A DNA stretch of 64,000 bases from Penium margaritaceum (GCA_023375785.1 SZWC01004719.1:3486-67485); one strand, 5' to 3'; positions 46,465-59,212 are shown, counted from the stretch's first letter. Made by a program: numbers and translations. Notes: generated by a model not told the origin, from the letters alone.

Positions 46465-48590
46465 ATGGCACTCTCCATTGAGGGGAGTACGAGTAACATA
46501 CCTGAGTTGAGGGGTCCCACTGCTGGTCGTGTCGAGTTTGTAGCGTCGCGTCAAGATGGTGGTAATGGTGTCGCCTGTTTTGTTCAGTCTGTGAAGTCTT
46601 TTGTTGGGTGGGATGATGCAAGTGTCTTGTTGCAGTGTTGTGTCAAGTCATGCACAGGTCCAGATGACCCGTCGTGGCTTCATGAGTCCCTATCAAGTGT
46701 TGTTTCTTGTCTGTCAGCATTGCAGCTCTCTGCGGTGCAGCCTGCTTCTGTCGCCTGTACTATTGCTCGCTATTACGTCACAGCAACAGAGCGTGTGATA
46801 GATGTCACCTGGATAATTGATACATGTGCCACTCATCACATGACCTGTCATCGTCGTGACTTTGTTGTGGTGGGTCCTGTTGGGTCAATATGTTCCGTGC
46901 ATACAGCAGCTGGTCATGAGATCCCAATCCAAGGCGTAGCCGTAGTGCAGTTCCATGGGCCGTCTGTCCCCTTGTATATCTCGGAAGTTCTATATGCGCT
47001 TGCATTGGAGCTCTGCTTGCTTTCCGGACGTGCCTACACTTGCATGGGACTCGAGGTGTCCTTCATAGGTGAGGAAGCCGCCGTGTTTGTCTGTGCCATG
47101 TAAGAGGTGGTCTTGCGTTGGGCAATTGTGGATGACTTGTACTATGTCTCTAGTTGCCCTACGTCTGCTCCTCCCTCACCCTCCCCAACATCTGCTCATG
47201 TACTTGTGACGGGCACTTTGTCACCCAAGCATCAGCATCTATTGCATAGACGCCTACGCCATGTACACCTACACGCTATCAATTGTCTAATACGCACACA
47301 GCCTGCGCTCGATCTTGATGCGGTGTCTTGCAAGACGCAGTCCAAGACCGACTGTCTCCAATGCACTCAAGGAAAGAAGCATTGAGCCACGTACTCTCCT
47401 TCCAACTCGTGAGCGCTTCGGCCTCTTGAGTTGGTTCACTCTGACCTCCTTGGACCCCTCCATGTCGAGTTCCAAGATGATAGAGGAAGGTATGTCCTGA
47501 CGATCACTGATGACTTCACCCACATGCGATGGATCTCTAGTCTTTGTCAGAAGAGTGACGCCGCCCTCACGGTACGCACTTGGCTGGTCATGGTTGAGCG
47601 GCAATCCCGACACCTCCTCCAGACGCTCCGCTTGGATTGTGGTGGAGAGTTTCTTGGGGACTTAGCGCGACACTTTGCGGCGCTAGGAGTGGCTCACAAC
47701 CTCTTTTCCCCCGCCACACCTCAACAGAATGGCTGTCTGAATGATGGAATTGCACCATGGAGGATGAGATGTTTTCAATGCTGGTGGACAGTTGCATGCC
47801 AGAGGCGTTTGCATTTGAGGGCATGGCCTACATGACATGGGTGTGAAACTGGATTACACATGACCTGCTCCCAAACAACCGCACCCCGTACAAGCTATGG
47901 TTCAGCCGCCGAGCCGACCTCTAGCGTGCGCGTGTGGGGATCCCTTGCCTATGACTGGTTCACACATGAGCAGCAAGGGTCTAAGCTTTCCCCTCGTGGC
48001 CGCATCTGCGCGTTTGTGGGCATCGCCCCTCGCTCCAAGGCCTGGCGCTTCTAGGATCCAAGTCAGCACCGCATTGTCGGGTCACGTGACGCAATCTTCT
48101 TTGAGCACCTCACGCATCACAACTTGACCGCTGGCAATGCGTTGCTGCAGCACGCTTCCGGTTGTGTTCCTTCTCCTTGCGTGGGGGAGTGTGTTGGACC
48201 GGCAGACTTTGTCTCCCCCTGCAGCCCTATCGCTCCTGAGTTGTCCCACCCCTTGCGTGCCCTACCTGCCCATCTTCCTTTACCCGTTGCCGCCTCGCTT
48301 GCTTTGCCAGTGTCGACGACGTTGCTCGTTACTGCCTCGTCCGCCTTGTCAGTGTGGCCGGCATTGCCTGTTGCTGCCTCGTCCACCTTGCCAGTGTCGC
48401 CTGCGTCGCTCGTTGCCACCTTGCCCACCTTGCTAGTGTCGTTGTCATTGCCCGTCACTGCTTTTCCTACATTGTGAGCATCACCCGGTGTGTCAGCGTC
48501 GCCACTTACTGCCTTGCCTGACCTTGCATCTCCTACTTTGTCTGAGCCGGTAGTGTCTTCATCGTCGGCACCTGTGCTTCAGCCGCCCAT
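46465..48590 (+). pseudogene. Copia 2 pol: protease and integrase
   Basis: The frame 46,465-47,103 (212 codons) holds the protease, reading WIIDTCATHHMTC, so the Gly of Asp-Thr-Gly is Cys. A TAA stop follows, then the pre-integrase finger (LLHRRLRHVHLH, CLQCTQGKKH). The core reads VHSDLLGP, TDDFTHMRW and RLDCGGEF, all three Asp positions kept, and ATPQQNG, after which a frameshift and a stop hit the Glu region. Downstream comes GSLAYDWFTHEQQ, then a long Ser/Pro/Leu/Val-rich linker (48,150-48,590) into which the hAT element is inserted. Confidence 0.83.
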
Positions 48591-48598
48591 GTCCCCGT
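48591..48598 (+). repeat. 8-bp target site duplication of the hAT element
   Basis: GTCCCCGT here and at 52,318-52,325. Eight-base duplications are diagnostic of hAT transposases. Confidence 0.93.
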
Positions 48599-51500
48599 TA
48601 AGCCTGCACACCGAATCCGGTTCACGAATCTGAACATGGATTGGGATTCGCGGGTCAAATCCATTGCCTGGATGTGGATTCGCGGATCCGAATCCAAGAC
48701 TCGCGAATCCTAGTGGATTTCCGAATCCTAACGAATCCAACTGTTAGTACATCAGCTACATACTAGGTAAGCATATGTGACATCTAAGCTCTCATTGGAG
48801 GCAATGTAATGTTTGGTCTCACATGTCCATTGGCAAGTATCTTCACATTCACATCACAGAAGCCAAAGGAGGAACATGTTATCCATGAACTTCATGTCAT
48901 TGTCCAAAAGTATGACCGCATGCCTGCCATGGACAGCTACCACACTAGACAGTAGCATCATCAGTACCATGGCTGCTTGCGAACACCCTCTCATGACTGC
49001 ATGCCTGCCTTCCTAACAATCCTACTCATCATTTCTGTCAAGAGCATGATCCCCACCATCACCCTCTGCATCACCACCAGCATTGTTGATGTCATCCATG
49101 ATGTCGTCATCATCCAGGCTGTCATCGCCCTCATCTTCCTTCTCTTGCTGTGCAACATGTGCTGCTCGGCGGAGGAGATTGACACGCCTCTCCTCTTCCT
49201 CCAACTCCGGGGCAACATCGCCATTGGGTGTGACTGGAAAGTTGACGAGGAGAGGATCGTTCACCCAAGACTTCAACAACATGAGGTTTTCGATGGTGAG
49301 GTCAACAAGCGACTGGCGGAAATCAGTGATCACGTGGCGCCCGAGTGAGAAAAGGCGCTCGGACGGATTGCTGGTGGCCGGAACAGCAAACAGGTCCAAC
49401 GCCGCGAGGTGGAATGACGGATACATCTGCTCGTGCTTCCTCATGTACTTCATGATGTCGCACGACCGGCCCTTCTTCACGTCCTTAGCCCAACACTCCA
49501 CTTCCATGTCCAATGAAGAAGGTTGGAGTGGGATTTGAGGCTCCTCGGGTTCAGCGAACATGTCAGCACCGGCATCATCAAGGGCGGCGGCCAGGACACT
49601 GTGGTCTTGTCGAAGACGCTCACTTCGGCGCGGCTGGACCTGTCCACTTGCAGCGCCGGCACTGCCTTCTGAGGTCTGGTTTTTGTTTCCTGCACACAAT
49701 GAACAACCCCGCATTAGACTCATTCTCTAGCACTAGTCATATGGAAAAGTGTAGCATGAGATAGCAAATGTTATATACCCGTTGTTGAGGAGGATGTTGC
49801 TGCGACGTCACTGCGAGCCTGAGAAGAAGAGCCACCAGTAGTCGTGGCTGTGGCTGCAGCTGCTGTTGCAGTGGCAGCAGCAGCCTCCATAGCTGCTACT
49901 GCCGCAGCTTCCTCTTCGCGACGTTGCATCACCTTGGCATTGTACGGGCGGCGGAGCAGGTCAACGACCTTCAACTGCAGTTGCACGGCATTGCTGATGC
50001 CGACCTTTGGGTGCACGCGCTCGTAGAAGCGTAGGCGGAATCTTGGGTCAATGGCCATGGCCAGCACGTGGCGTTCGCTGCACAGTTTCACGTACTTCTC
50101 CAGTTTGGTCGTTGTGGCGACAATGCCCTCCTTCAGCTCCAGAATTAACTGCTCCTTGCAGTCCAGTCTCCCGGAATTCCCACGCCGCTTGCTCTTCCTC
50201 TCGGCCACCAGCGCCTTCACGTGCCAAATCTGCATCTTTTCAAGCAGTGATGCGTAGAACGGGATCACTAGCGACAGCGTTGGGTAGGAAGAGCCGGATA
50301 TGTCGTCTGTGAAGCTCTTGAAAGGCTTCAAGATGACTGTGACCTGGCCGATGAGCTCCCAGTCGTCAAAAGTCGGCCGCAAGCTCGTCCCGTCGCGCCC
50401 AAACTCGGTGAGCCAACTCTCCAAGACGTCCTTGATTGCGATCACGCGCTCGCACATGTCGAGTGCACTGTTCCAGCGTGTTTCTGTGTCCAGGTGGAGG
50501 GACAAGTACTTCAGTCCCGTCTCCTTCACCGCCTCCTACAGCGACTCTTCTCTTGTTGGGGTCCTCGTGACAAACACCGCAATGCTTCGAACCTGCTGCA
50601 GTATGGATGCAATGCGTGGCTGCTTCAGCAAGTCACCAACCGCAAGGTTGATGACATGACCACGGCATCGGATGTGCCCAGCCTTGGAAAAGGATTCGTT
50701 GTTGGGGACGATGAACGTGTCAATCATGGAGTCGTTAGTGGACTCGTTAGCCACAGTGAGGCAGTACACGCGTTCCCACAAGCCCCACTGCTACAGCGCA
50801 CCCTTGAGCAAGTTGTAGAGGTTCTCGGCCGTAGCACCTCGGGCAATGACGGGGAAGGCGAGCGCGATGGTGCGGACTTTGTAGTTAACATCGATCCAGT
50901 GCCCGGTGACACCGAGGTACTTGGTGTTGTTGATTGCCTTCCACCCATCAGATGTGAAACTGATGGCGCTGGTCACGCCTCCCAAAAGCGTCTTGATGCG
51001 CGCACGGTACGCAGGTGTGGCCGTCTTGATGAGCCGCGCAAAGGTCATCCGTCCCGGGAGGGCAGCGGCAGGATTGGCGTGAGCGAAAGCCTTGGCGAGC
51101 CAAAACAAGTCCATGGAAGGAAAGGAAAAGTTTTTATCCACCAAGTGCTTCCACACGCATGCGAGGAAGAACGTCTTGCGGAAGATGAGGCCGACTCCAT
51201 GCGCACCGCGGGCAACCGGTGCATTCTCTGGGTTGGCGGCAGCGACTTCGACTTCGGCGTTGGCGATTGCGCAGCGGGCCTGTTCCAGTTTTGCGGCCGC
51301 GACCATTGCCTTCAACTGCGCATGGCCGTCCTTGTGCACCTTCCTTAGGTGCTTCCACATCGCGGACGTGGCGCCATCTTTGCAAGAAATCGTGACTGGC
51401 TTGCTCGGGTGCCGGGTGCAGAGGAGGCACATGGCACGCGCAGGATCCATGCCGAGATTTTTGAAGCAATCCCACACAAGGGAGTCTAGGCGCTTGTGTT

Positions 51501-52317
51501 TGTCACCGACATCGCCATCCTCGACCTCATCTTCATCATCCAATTCAGTGTGCTCGTCGTGAGGGGGAGAGGTGACATCTCCCGGTGGCAGATCTGCGGC
51601 CTCGACATCAGCCATGGTGGTGGGGATTTGCGGGTCCTGGCATAGGGAACCGAATCTGAACATGACCTCTAAAGCGACTTGCTCCAACAACAACTTGGAG
51701 GGGGTTGGCCTGTGGCTCGCGGAAGCTGCACGGGGGGGAGGGGGGGGGGCGCAACGCGGTGTGCTTTAGCGCACCGTACACCGCACCCTCGACGCGAATC
51801 CGAAAATCCAGGGCATGGGCTGAATGTATCCAAGGTTATTTTCCGTGTCGCCATGTTTCCACGAATCAAGTGCAGACCTCATGGCGCTGGGATATCTTTT
51901 AGTGTGTGCTAGAGAGGTCAAATGTACACGTGGATGGTTGAGGTTTGCATGTTCAAAATGCTGCTGGTTGAAACCATTCCTTACGTGTTTGGAGGCAGCC
52001 AACAGGCTACAATCGCGCCTCACCTTCAGGACGCACTGCATCGTCACATTCATCGCAGGGCGCCGCCGTGTGGCCAATGAGCGGCGCTTGGATGCGCACG
52101 AGAATTCGTGCGTCCGAAGCCTGACCGCAAGGGACTTGAACCCGCAGCTACGCACTTTTTTCTCCCCCGTCCCACCCCACCCCCATCCCCCGGATTCGCC
52201 AGAGGATTCCGGAATCCCTAAACAACACCCGGACCTGGATCCGGATTTGTGAATCTGGGTCCGGATTTGGGATTCGTGAATCGGATCCACAAATCCGTGG
52301 ATTCGTGTGTAGGCTTA
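48599..52317 (-). mobile_element. hAT-family DNA transposon
   Basis: 3,719 bp with terminal inverted repeats (left TAAGCCTGCACACCGAATCC, the right end complementary with few differences) and the 8-bp duplication GTCCCCGT. Both ends are crowded with GAATCC/GGATTC motifs within about 150 bases, the subterminal repeats that hAT transposases bind. One spliced transposase gene lies on the minus strand. It inserted in the pol linker of copia 2, so it is younger than that element. Confidence 0.95.
49022..51615 (-). pseudogene. hAT transposase (BED finger, DDE core, hATC), two TAG stops
   Basis: Minus-strand exons 51,615-49,779 and 49,689-49,022 joined over an 89-bp intron (donor GTATAT, acceptor TGCAG) give 834 codons. 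Start is the ATG in ACCACCATGGCTG. N-terminal BED zinc finger: Cys63, Cys66, His89, His94. First catalytic Asp is in FTSDGWKA (residue 223). The second site reads TVANESTND where hAT proteins usually have DNASNN, so the Asp seems lost. CRGHVINLAV and ETRWNSA follow. A C-terminal hATC dimerisation domain has SNPSERLFSLGRHVI with the catalytic Glu, then an acidic tail. Codons 275 (50,791-50,793) and 360 (50,536-50,538) are TAG in CTGTAG context. An Ala/Glu-rich low-complexity stretch precedes the intron. Confidence 0.9.
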
Positions 52318-52325
52318 GTCCCCGT

Positions 52326-53520
52326 CTCTATCATACCTACCCCCCCTCACTGGTTGCACAGCTCACTGAGCCCTATCTGCATGTCGAGGGTGGACGCTTA
52401 TGCCCTTGCCCCACTCGCAGAGTACGCAGTGGGGATCCTCACACAAAGGCCCTCTGCCTTAGTGCCCAGGGCATCGAGGAAGTTCACCCTGCCTATGAGA
52501 CGAGCCTAGTGCTCCTTGCTCATGAGCACCAATTGGCACTTGACTCTTTAGAGACAATGGTCACTTTGGGTCCTCCCTCTGTTGCCTATGCTCTGGCCAT
52601 GCGCAGCGTGACTGGCGCGAGGCCTGACCCCAGTGTGGCCGGTGTGGCGCCTAACCCTAGCACACTCCACGAGGCTCTAGCTGGGTCTGACTCGGCCCTC
52701 TGGCATGCTGCGTATTAGGCCGAGCTCGTTGCCATTGAGGAGCACAAGGTCTTTGAGCTCGTGGACCTGCCTCATGGTCGCAAGGCTGTAAAGGCCAAGT
52801 GGGTCTTGCGCAAGAAGCTGAAGCCGGATGGCTCAGTGGAACGGTACAAGGCATGACTGACCGCCAAGGGGTTCTCTCAGGTAGAAGGTATCAACTTCAC
52901 CGAGATCTTTGTCCCTGTCGGTAGCACAACCACAACACTAGCCTTGATGTGCAAGACAGCCCAACATAACTAGGAGCTATACCAGATGGACGCAAACAAT
53001 GCTTTCCTCCATGGAAAGTTGGAGGAGGAGATCTACATGGTCCAACCCCCCGGCTGCAAGGATGGCACTGGCCGTGTGTATTGACTGTAGAAGGCCTTGT
53101 ATGGTCTGAAGAAGTCACCTTGTTTTTGGAAAAAAGAGATCATCGGCACACTATTGAAGGCTGGCTACGTCTAAAGTGCCTCGGATCCCTCTCACTTCCT
53201 CTCACAAGCCCCTACTTAGCTCGCGACCAATCTGGTCTAAGTCGACGATCTCCTGATCGCTTCTCGCGACTTGAAGGCTGTTGAGGAAGCCAAGGTCATG
53301 CTACAGGCGGCGTACAACAGGAAGGACTTGGGGGAGGGTGCAGTGTTTTTGGACATGCAGATTGTGCGCAATTGCACGCGTTGGATGCTCCTGGTGCATC
53401 AGGAGTGGTACGCTCTCACCTTGGGGGAGCGTTTTGCTAACTCTCTCTCTCCTATCCACACTAACTCCACACCCCTCACACCTGATGGACAGGATGCCTT
53501 GAGAGCGACAATCTAGTTGA
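52326..53520 (+). pseudogene. Copia 2 pol: reverse transcriptase
   Basis: Continues the pol reading after the hAT element: HVEGGRLCPCPTRRVRSGD, then the RT motifs [74 protein letters not shown] (the Tyr of YVDD is a stop) and FLDMQIV. Stops include TAG at 52,717-52,719 and TGA at 52,855-52,857 (at an Arg site). Confidence 0.85.
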
Positions 53521-54299
53521 GCTAGGGGAGCTTGTCGATGTGACTCTGTACGTGCGAGTCATCGGTTCTCTCATGTACTTAGCCACGACAACGCGATCCG
53601 ACATCACCTTCACTATCAACCTACTTGCACAGTTCTCCTAGGAACCGCGTGTGTGATGTCTGGAAGCTGGTGTCCGATGTGTAAGGTATGTCGTGTCTAC
53701 CACACGCATCGGTCTGTGCTGCCGCAGTCATCCCTTTGTGGTGCTTGAGGGTTACACAGACAGTGACTGGGCTTGGAGTTCAGACGGTAAGTGCCAGACT
53801 GGCTACATCTTCTTGAAAGACGGCTCGGCTGTGTCTTGGCAAAGTGGTAAGCAGGACTGAATTTCTCGCAACACAGCTGAGGCTAAGTACGTGGCACTCA
53901 GTGCTGGTGCTGCCAAGAGCGTGTGACTGGTGCGTTTGTTGCGTGAGTTGCGTCAGTCTCTACTCCCTGTTGTGCTACGTTGTGATAACCAGAGCGCAAT
54001 CTCCATTGCCAACAACACAGGTGTGTTTCATGCTTCTATGAAGCACATTGGCATTGAGCATCACTACGTGCGTACACTTGTCCAAAAACACGAGATCGAG
54101 GTCATCTGGGTAGGTACGGATGTGCAGTGTGCTGACTTCCTGACAAAAGCCATTGGCCGTAGGAGGTTTCTTGCGGCTTCACGTTCTGTGGGACTTTGCC
54201 CTGCACTTGCTGCTGACTGGCCTCCTCATGTGAGCTGCTTCTTGTGTTTGTCAATGCCTGTACGTTCATGGACTTGTTCGCCATCCGGTCATGGGGGAG
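53521..54299 (+). pseudogene. Copia 2 pol: RNase H end
   Basis: RT tail (VIGSLMYLATTTRSDITF, shifted frames) then RNase H blocks YTDSDWAW, CQTGYIFLKD and LRCDNQSAISIANNTGVFH (53,930-54,030). The end region reads QCADFLTKAIGRRRF (about 54,125). A polypurine-like GGTCATGGGGGAG precedes the 3' LTR. Frames are broken at several points. Confidence 0.8.
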
Positions 54300-54907
54300 T
54301 GATCTTGTTCACAGCTTATGGTGACCCCTCGGCTCATGTCCATGCTCGTATAGATCCCTGACGAGACAACCACCTCAGACCAGTGGGGGAGCTGATGTGG
54401 CCTTGGGAGAGCCTGAGACTCTACGAAACTATCCACCAGTGACACTTGTGAGGAGCTGGGGCTCAGGCTCGACCGTTCCAGGCTTTTCAGTAGTGAGGCC
54501 GAATGGCCGGTCGCAGGTTTTCCATTTATCAGACAGTTTTTGGTGACTGAACCATGGTGTGTGGGCATTTGTCGCGTAGGATTTCGCACCATGCTCCGTT
54601 TGGTTCTAACGGTTCTTGATTTGGATGCCTGAGCAAGGAGATATAGCCAAAAATGTGGTTTTCTACTGGTTTGTCCGTAGCAGAAAGATGAGACCGGTCG
54701 GCGCACCGCCGCTAGCAGACAACACTTATGAAGTGACCTTCTCATTTGTCACTTACATTTCATCATCCTTAAGCGAAGCCTTGGTTCACATGACGTGTTC
54801 CAATCCTGCTCTCACTGTTCCTTGCATGACCTGTGAGTCAACTAGCCACATCAGTGGTGTCAGGCTAGTGAACAGTTGAGCTAGGAAGTTTCCAAGAATC
54901 TTCTCAC
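54300..54907 (+). repeat. 3' LTR of copia 2
   Basis: 608 bp, TGATCTTGTTC to CTTCTCA, followed directly by CTCAT. Differs from the 5' LTR by scattered substitutions and a few small indels. Confidence 0.9.
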
Positions 54908-54912
54908 TCATA

Positions 54913-56189
54913 ACACAAGAGAGACCATCATAAAAGCTGTACCATTTGAGTTAAGGTTGCCGTGCAAAAAGAAAAGTGAAAATGTCTCTTTAAAATTTGT
55001 TGGAACCTTTCTTCACTGAAGAACATGCTCCATTCTCATTTTCCTTGCATCATTTGTTATTCACATGGAATAAACATCTTGATTGTTGGTTGAAAGCGTG
55101 TACGTTCATAGAATTCACACCTAAGCTCTAGCTTGTGATCACTCCATGAAGAAGTTCAGGAGCTTGTGCATCTTCTCCAAATAATGTTTTCATAACAAGT
55201 GATTTATCATCCGATTTGAACTATTTTTTAGACACGTTCTTAGTGAACTATACACATCACAATATTTTTCGGGGTTCAAAACTCAGTGAAAAATCCATAG
55301 TAGGCCAAATTTCTATAGCAGCCGCTGCAAAACGTTTAAAGAAGAAGGATGAAATTCAGTTTATACCTGCAAAAGAACACAATTTCAAGGGAGATGAATA
55401 CATAGTAGAAAACCTTTAGTTTTTTCGTCATTTCACATACCCTAGTGCTTTATGAATTCGTTGACTTGAATAACTTATGATGGATATACAAAGTTTGTGC
55501 ACCCTCATGTTTTTGAAATGGTATTTTAAATGAACAAACATGGGTCAAGGTGCATTCTTAACTTCGTTCATTGGCCACTTCTTCTCAATTTTTTGGTCCT
55601 TTCTACGGAAAAAATGTGCTCAAATATTGAAAACGCCGCCGGAAACTGTGTGCGGCAGTGATGTGGTGGTGCACTTTTGAATTTGATGTCATCATCCGAG
55701 CGAATCAGGCTGACCGGTGTGAACATATCGCTCAGCAAAATAACAAACCGTATTCGTTTTGCTTGATGGATTATGCTTGCAAAGCCAAAGACTTAATTTT
55801 GTGGTCCCAGAAACTAATAAACTAACAAAATCATGTGGCAGTAGGGTATGTCCTTAGAAAAAAAGAGTTTCACAGAATTCTCAAATCATGGGAAATTATT
55901 TTTTCCTCGTGGACATGGATGTACACAGTTTTCTCTTGGAAGTAAAATGTAAACAAGCTCAATCAATTACCTTATGTACAGTTCGCTACGTCCCATTCCC
56001 TCGGTTTCTTTTAAATACTTTTTTACGAATATCTACAAATCTATCCTCCTCCATTGTCCTACGAATGGAGGGTCCAGGCAATGAGAGGGCAGAAAACAAC
56101 AGAGAAATTTGAACTCGTCAAAACTCAAATTGTTTAACATCATCGTCTGAAAACATGAAACCACACTCGTGATCAAGTTTTATCCCTTA
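54913..56189. other. AT-rich stretch without a recognisable gene
   Basis: Short frames only. The longest compact one (55,216-55,419, plus, 67 codons, with an AAAAKRLKKKDE stretch) has no family that I know. Confidence 0.5.
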
Positions 56190-56199
56190 GTGGTCCCCA

Positions 56200-56530
56200 C
56201 TAATGTCACTCACGGGTGGGGAAAACCTGCCCCACGGGCTTGTCTGTTACCACGGCCAGGTCCATTGCCGTGACCGCGACACTTTCCACGACCCTGTCCA
56301 AGACCCTGTCCACGACCTCCTGCTGCGCCCTCCCCACGAAGTGCTACTGCTGCGGCTAACGCCGCAGGCTCTTGTCCACCACCAGTAGGCGCAGGGCACT
56401 AAGGCCTAAAGTGACCAAGCTGCATACAGTTGTGGCAGAGTCCGTCGCGGAATGCTGTGTTGCGACACTCACTCGTCGCTTGCAGCTTGTCATTGTCGCG
56501 GCTGCGCTTGGGTTTGGTGAGGAAACGACT
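56200..56530 (-). pseudogene. Gag-like scrap with zinc knuckle and Arg/Gly-rich tail
   Basis: On the minus strand, a CCHC knuckle CHNCMQLGHFRP-stop-C (56,437-56,396) follows a CRNTAFRDG stretch. A GRGQGLGQGRGKCRGHG-type Arg/Gly-rich segment comes after it and ends in TGA near 56,207. This resembles the C-terminal nucleocapsid part of LTR-element Gag. One TAG breaks the knuckle. It could also be a LINE-derived knuckle, since a LINE lies directly upstream. Confidence 0.6.
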
Positions 56531-56535
56531 GTATG

Positions 56536-59212
56536 CTAAGGATTCCTTGGCAAGTTCAACTTGTATGAGGTTGGGAGGTTCAATGGTTGCTTGTGTTGTG
56601 AGGAAGTTGTTGGATGCAATTTGCCATGTTTTGTGACAAGTGAGTGTGCATAAAGAGAGAATGTCAGTGTGGGAAAGGAAGAAGTGAGTGGGCTTTGGAA
56701 GTTGTTGGGTGTGAAGTAGGGTGGTTCTTCATGCTTGTGGAGTGGGGCTGTATAAGTCGTACATCCATTTGGCACTTTGTGCGGCCATGAGAGTGGCTGG
56801 TCACTTAAAGCCTAGGCCTTGATGATTGCTTGAGGTGGTGGCTGTTCCTCGTGAGTAGGGGCAAATGATCCTCTTTGGACCCGACAAAAGTTTGTGGCTA
56901 GAGATAAATTGCAACAGGGTGGCTTCTAATACGTTCAAGATGTCTAGGGGAGGTAGAACCATGTACCAATAAGAGAGGAACTTTGGGTTCAGGAAAATGT
57001 TCATTGCCATGGTTTTTTTGCAGTATGGAGCTTGAAAGTTGTTCCATTGGGGTATTGCATGGGTTGACATGTGTGTACAAGGTTGAGAGTGCATCAAAAT
57101 CGAGTTCCTAGGATGTGGAATGACCCTTCTGTTATCAGATAGGGTGCATGGGTTGGAAGTGGTGTGTGTTTTGCGATGGGTAGGATTAGGGTTTTGCGGG
57201 CATTGGCTCTGAGACTAGTGATTTTGGCAACAATCCGTAAGAGCCTACTACATTCCTTTTGTTCTTCTTCCGAGCAGATGATGATGGTGGCGTTGTCAGC
57301 ATAACGGGTGTATGTATGGCGGATATGTGGTATGAGTTGGATCCCGGGAACCCGTTCTCTGAAGAAGTCAGTTATGGGCTCCATGGCGTAGATGAACAGG
57401 CCGAGAGCTAGTGGACAGCCTTGCCTGACCCCTGAGTGGAGAGTGATGGCGGAGGTGAGGTGCCCATTAACTAATAGTTGTGTGGTGGTGTTTTCATGGA
57501 GAATGTGTACCCATTTAATGAAGTATTGTGGGATTCCAATGTGTGCTAGTGTGTCGTTGAGAAAATCTCAAGTAAGGGAGTCGCATGCTTTTACAAAGTT
57601 GGCAGCAAGGTAGTACAAAGATGTTTTGGTTGTGGTGGCCCGATGATGGATGTCTTGTAGTTGTGTTAAGGTGTGTTGTATGTTGCGCCCAGAGACAAAG
57701 CCTGTTTGGTCTTGGTTTATGATGTATGAGAGGGCCGGTTTTTTGGCGTTCCGCGAGGAGTTTTGCTAAGATTTTTTATTCGACGTTGAGTAGAGGGATT
57801 GGTCTGTAGTGTGTGAGAAGAGTAGGGTTGTCTTTTTAATGAAGAAAGAGAGTGATAGAGGCGCCAAAGTTGTGGTGGTTTTGTTGATTTGTAAAGAAAT
57901 CGTTGTAGTGATGGGTGAGGAGTTTGAGGTTTTGTGTCTCGAGGATAAATGCTTTGTATAACTCACCTGGTAGTCCATCTGGACCTGGGGTCTTTGTGTG
58001 AGGCTTGCCAAAGGATGGCATTGGAGACTTCTGCCTTGGTGATGGGTCTACTTAGCTTGTCAAACATGTGAGGAGGAAGTCATTTTCTTTTGCGTACAAG
58101 TAGTAGTGTGTCAAGCGTTTCAACTGGGTCTGGTTTCTTATAAATGCGTGCAAGGAAACTAGCTGCCTTTGTGGTGATGGTAGCTTGGGTATCAAGGATT
58201 GCGCCATTCATGGTTGTGAGTCTCTGGATTAAGGTTTGGTTTTTCCTCGTGCGAATGCGATTGGTGATTAAGGAGGATGGTGTCTTGGCCTGTGTGTTCC
58301 ATCGAAGCTTAGCGGCTCCTATGAGGAACTGTGCACATCGTTGGATGTAATTGTTGAATTTTGAGTTCAAGGATTGGAGGAGGTTCGGGATCGTAGGATA
58401 ATGGGTTTGATGGTATGCCTCTTGGTATTTCAACACCTTGTGTTGTAGATGAATGATTATTTTCTTCCGTTGGATAGATTCCTTTTTGCTGTATTCCTTA
58501 AGCTTCTTAGTAAAATTGGTCTTTTGTGTGGACCACGTGGAGGAGGTTGTACCCATGGTTTAGGGATGAGGGATGTGTTGAGTCGCTAGTATCCGAGGCC
58601 CTTTGTTGGCCCATATGCTGCTATGCGTACATTGAGACAATTTCTTGCTATGTGATCGCTGAGACAAGGCGGAAATGGTGTGTGGGCTACATGGGTGACA
58701 AAAAAGGGGGGAGTCTTTTGTGTGTATACTCTATCTATGTGTGCTATGGAGTTGTGGGCTTTTGAATGGAAGCTGAACTCATATCTCATACCATGGTGTT
58801 GACTGAACGTGTCATGAAGGTCACACAAGTCAAGAATGGATTGTAAGCCACGTGTGTTTGTAGGTGGTTGTCGATCCATGGGGGAGGTGACACAGCTGAA
58901 ATCTTTGACAAGAATGTTCGAGTGGTGTATTATGAGATTTTTATGAAGCACTTCCCAGAACTGTTGTCGATGGGTACCTTGTGGAGGTGTGTACATTATT
59001 GTGATGCGTCTCTCAACGTCGTGCTTGAGGATATTACAATGCGTTATGCATCCGCCTTGAACAAGGGTGACCTTGGTTTTCATTCCATGTTGCGATCCTA
59101 TAATAATGGCTCTCGTGCAAGAGGAGATCGTGTTGTTGTGAGACAGCTCAAACAGGTATGACGTGGGTGAGAATGTGAACAAATTCTGATATTGTACTAT
59201 TGTGCCTGTCAC
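56536..59212 (-). mobile_element. Non-LTR retrotransposon (LINE) remnant
   Basis: Minus-strand relics in LINE order. The endonuclease (59,212-58,586) has KDFSCVTSPMDRQ where GDFN is usual, then IAHIDRVYT and LSDHIA (catalytic Asp-His kept). The connecting segment (58,556-58,080) is coiled and Lys/Gln-rich. RT begins KTPGPDGLPGELYKAF (about 57,985), and has TRYADNATIIICSEEE (57,310-57,265) in which the second catalytic Asp is Asn. The RT thumb and C-terminus continue to about 56,536. Several frameshifts separate the pieces. No poly(A) or target duplication was seen, and ORF1 was not identified. Confidence 0.8.

Larger units (their letters stand above)
44101..54907 (+). mobile_element. Ty1/copia element 2, carrying a nested hAT element
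   Basis: LTRs at 44,101-44,690 and 54,300-54,907, target duplication CTCAT, initiator Met primer site at 44,691, a CAG-rich leader with two ~100-bp repeats, and protease-integrase-RT-RNase H. A 3.7-kb hAT transposon is inserted in the linker between integrase and RT; without it and the duplication the element is about 7.1 kb. Stops and frameshifts throughout. It lies directly beside copia 1 and is related to it but diverged. Confidence 0.92.
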
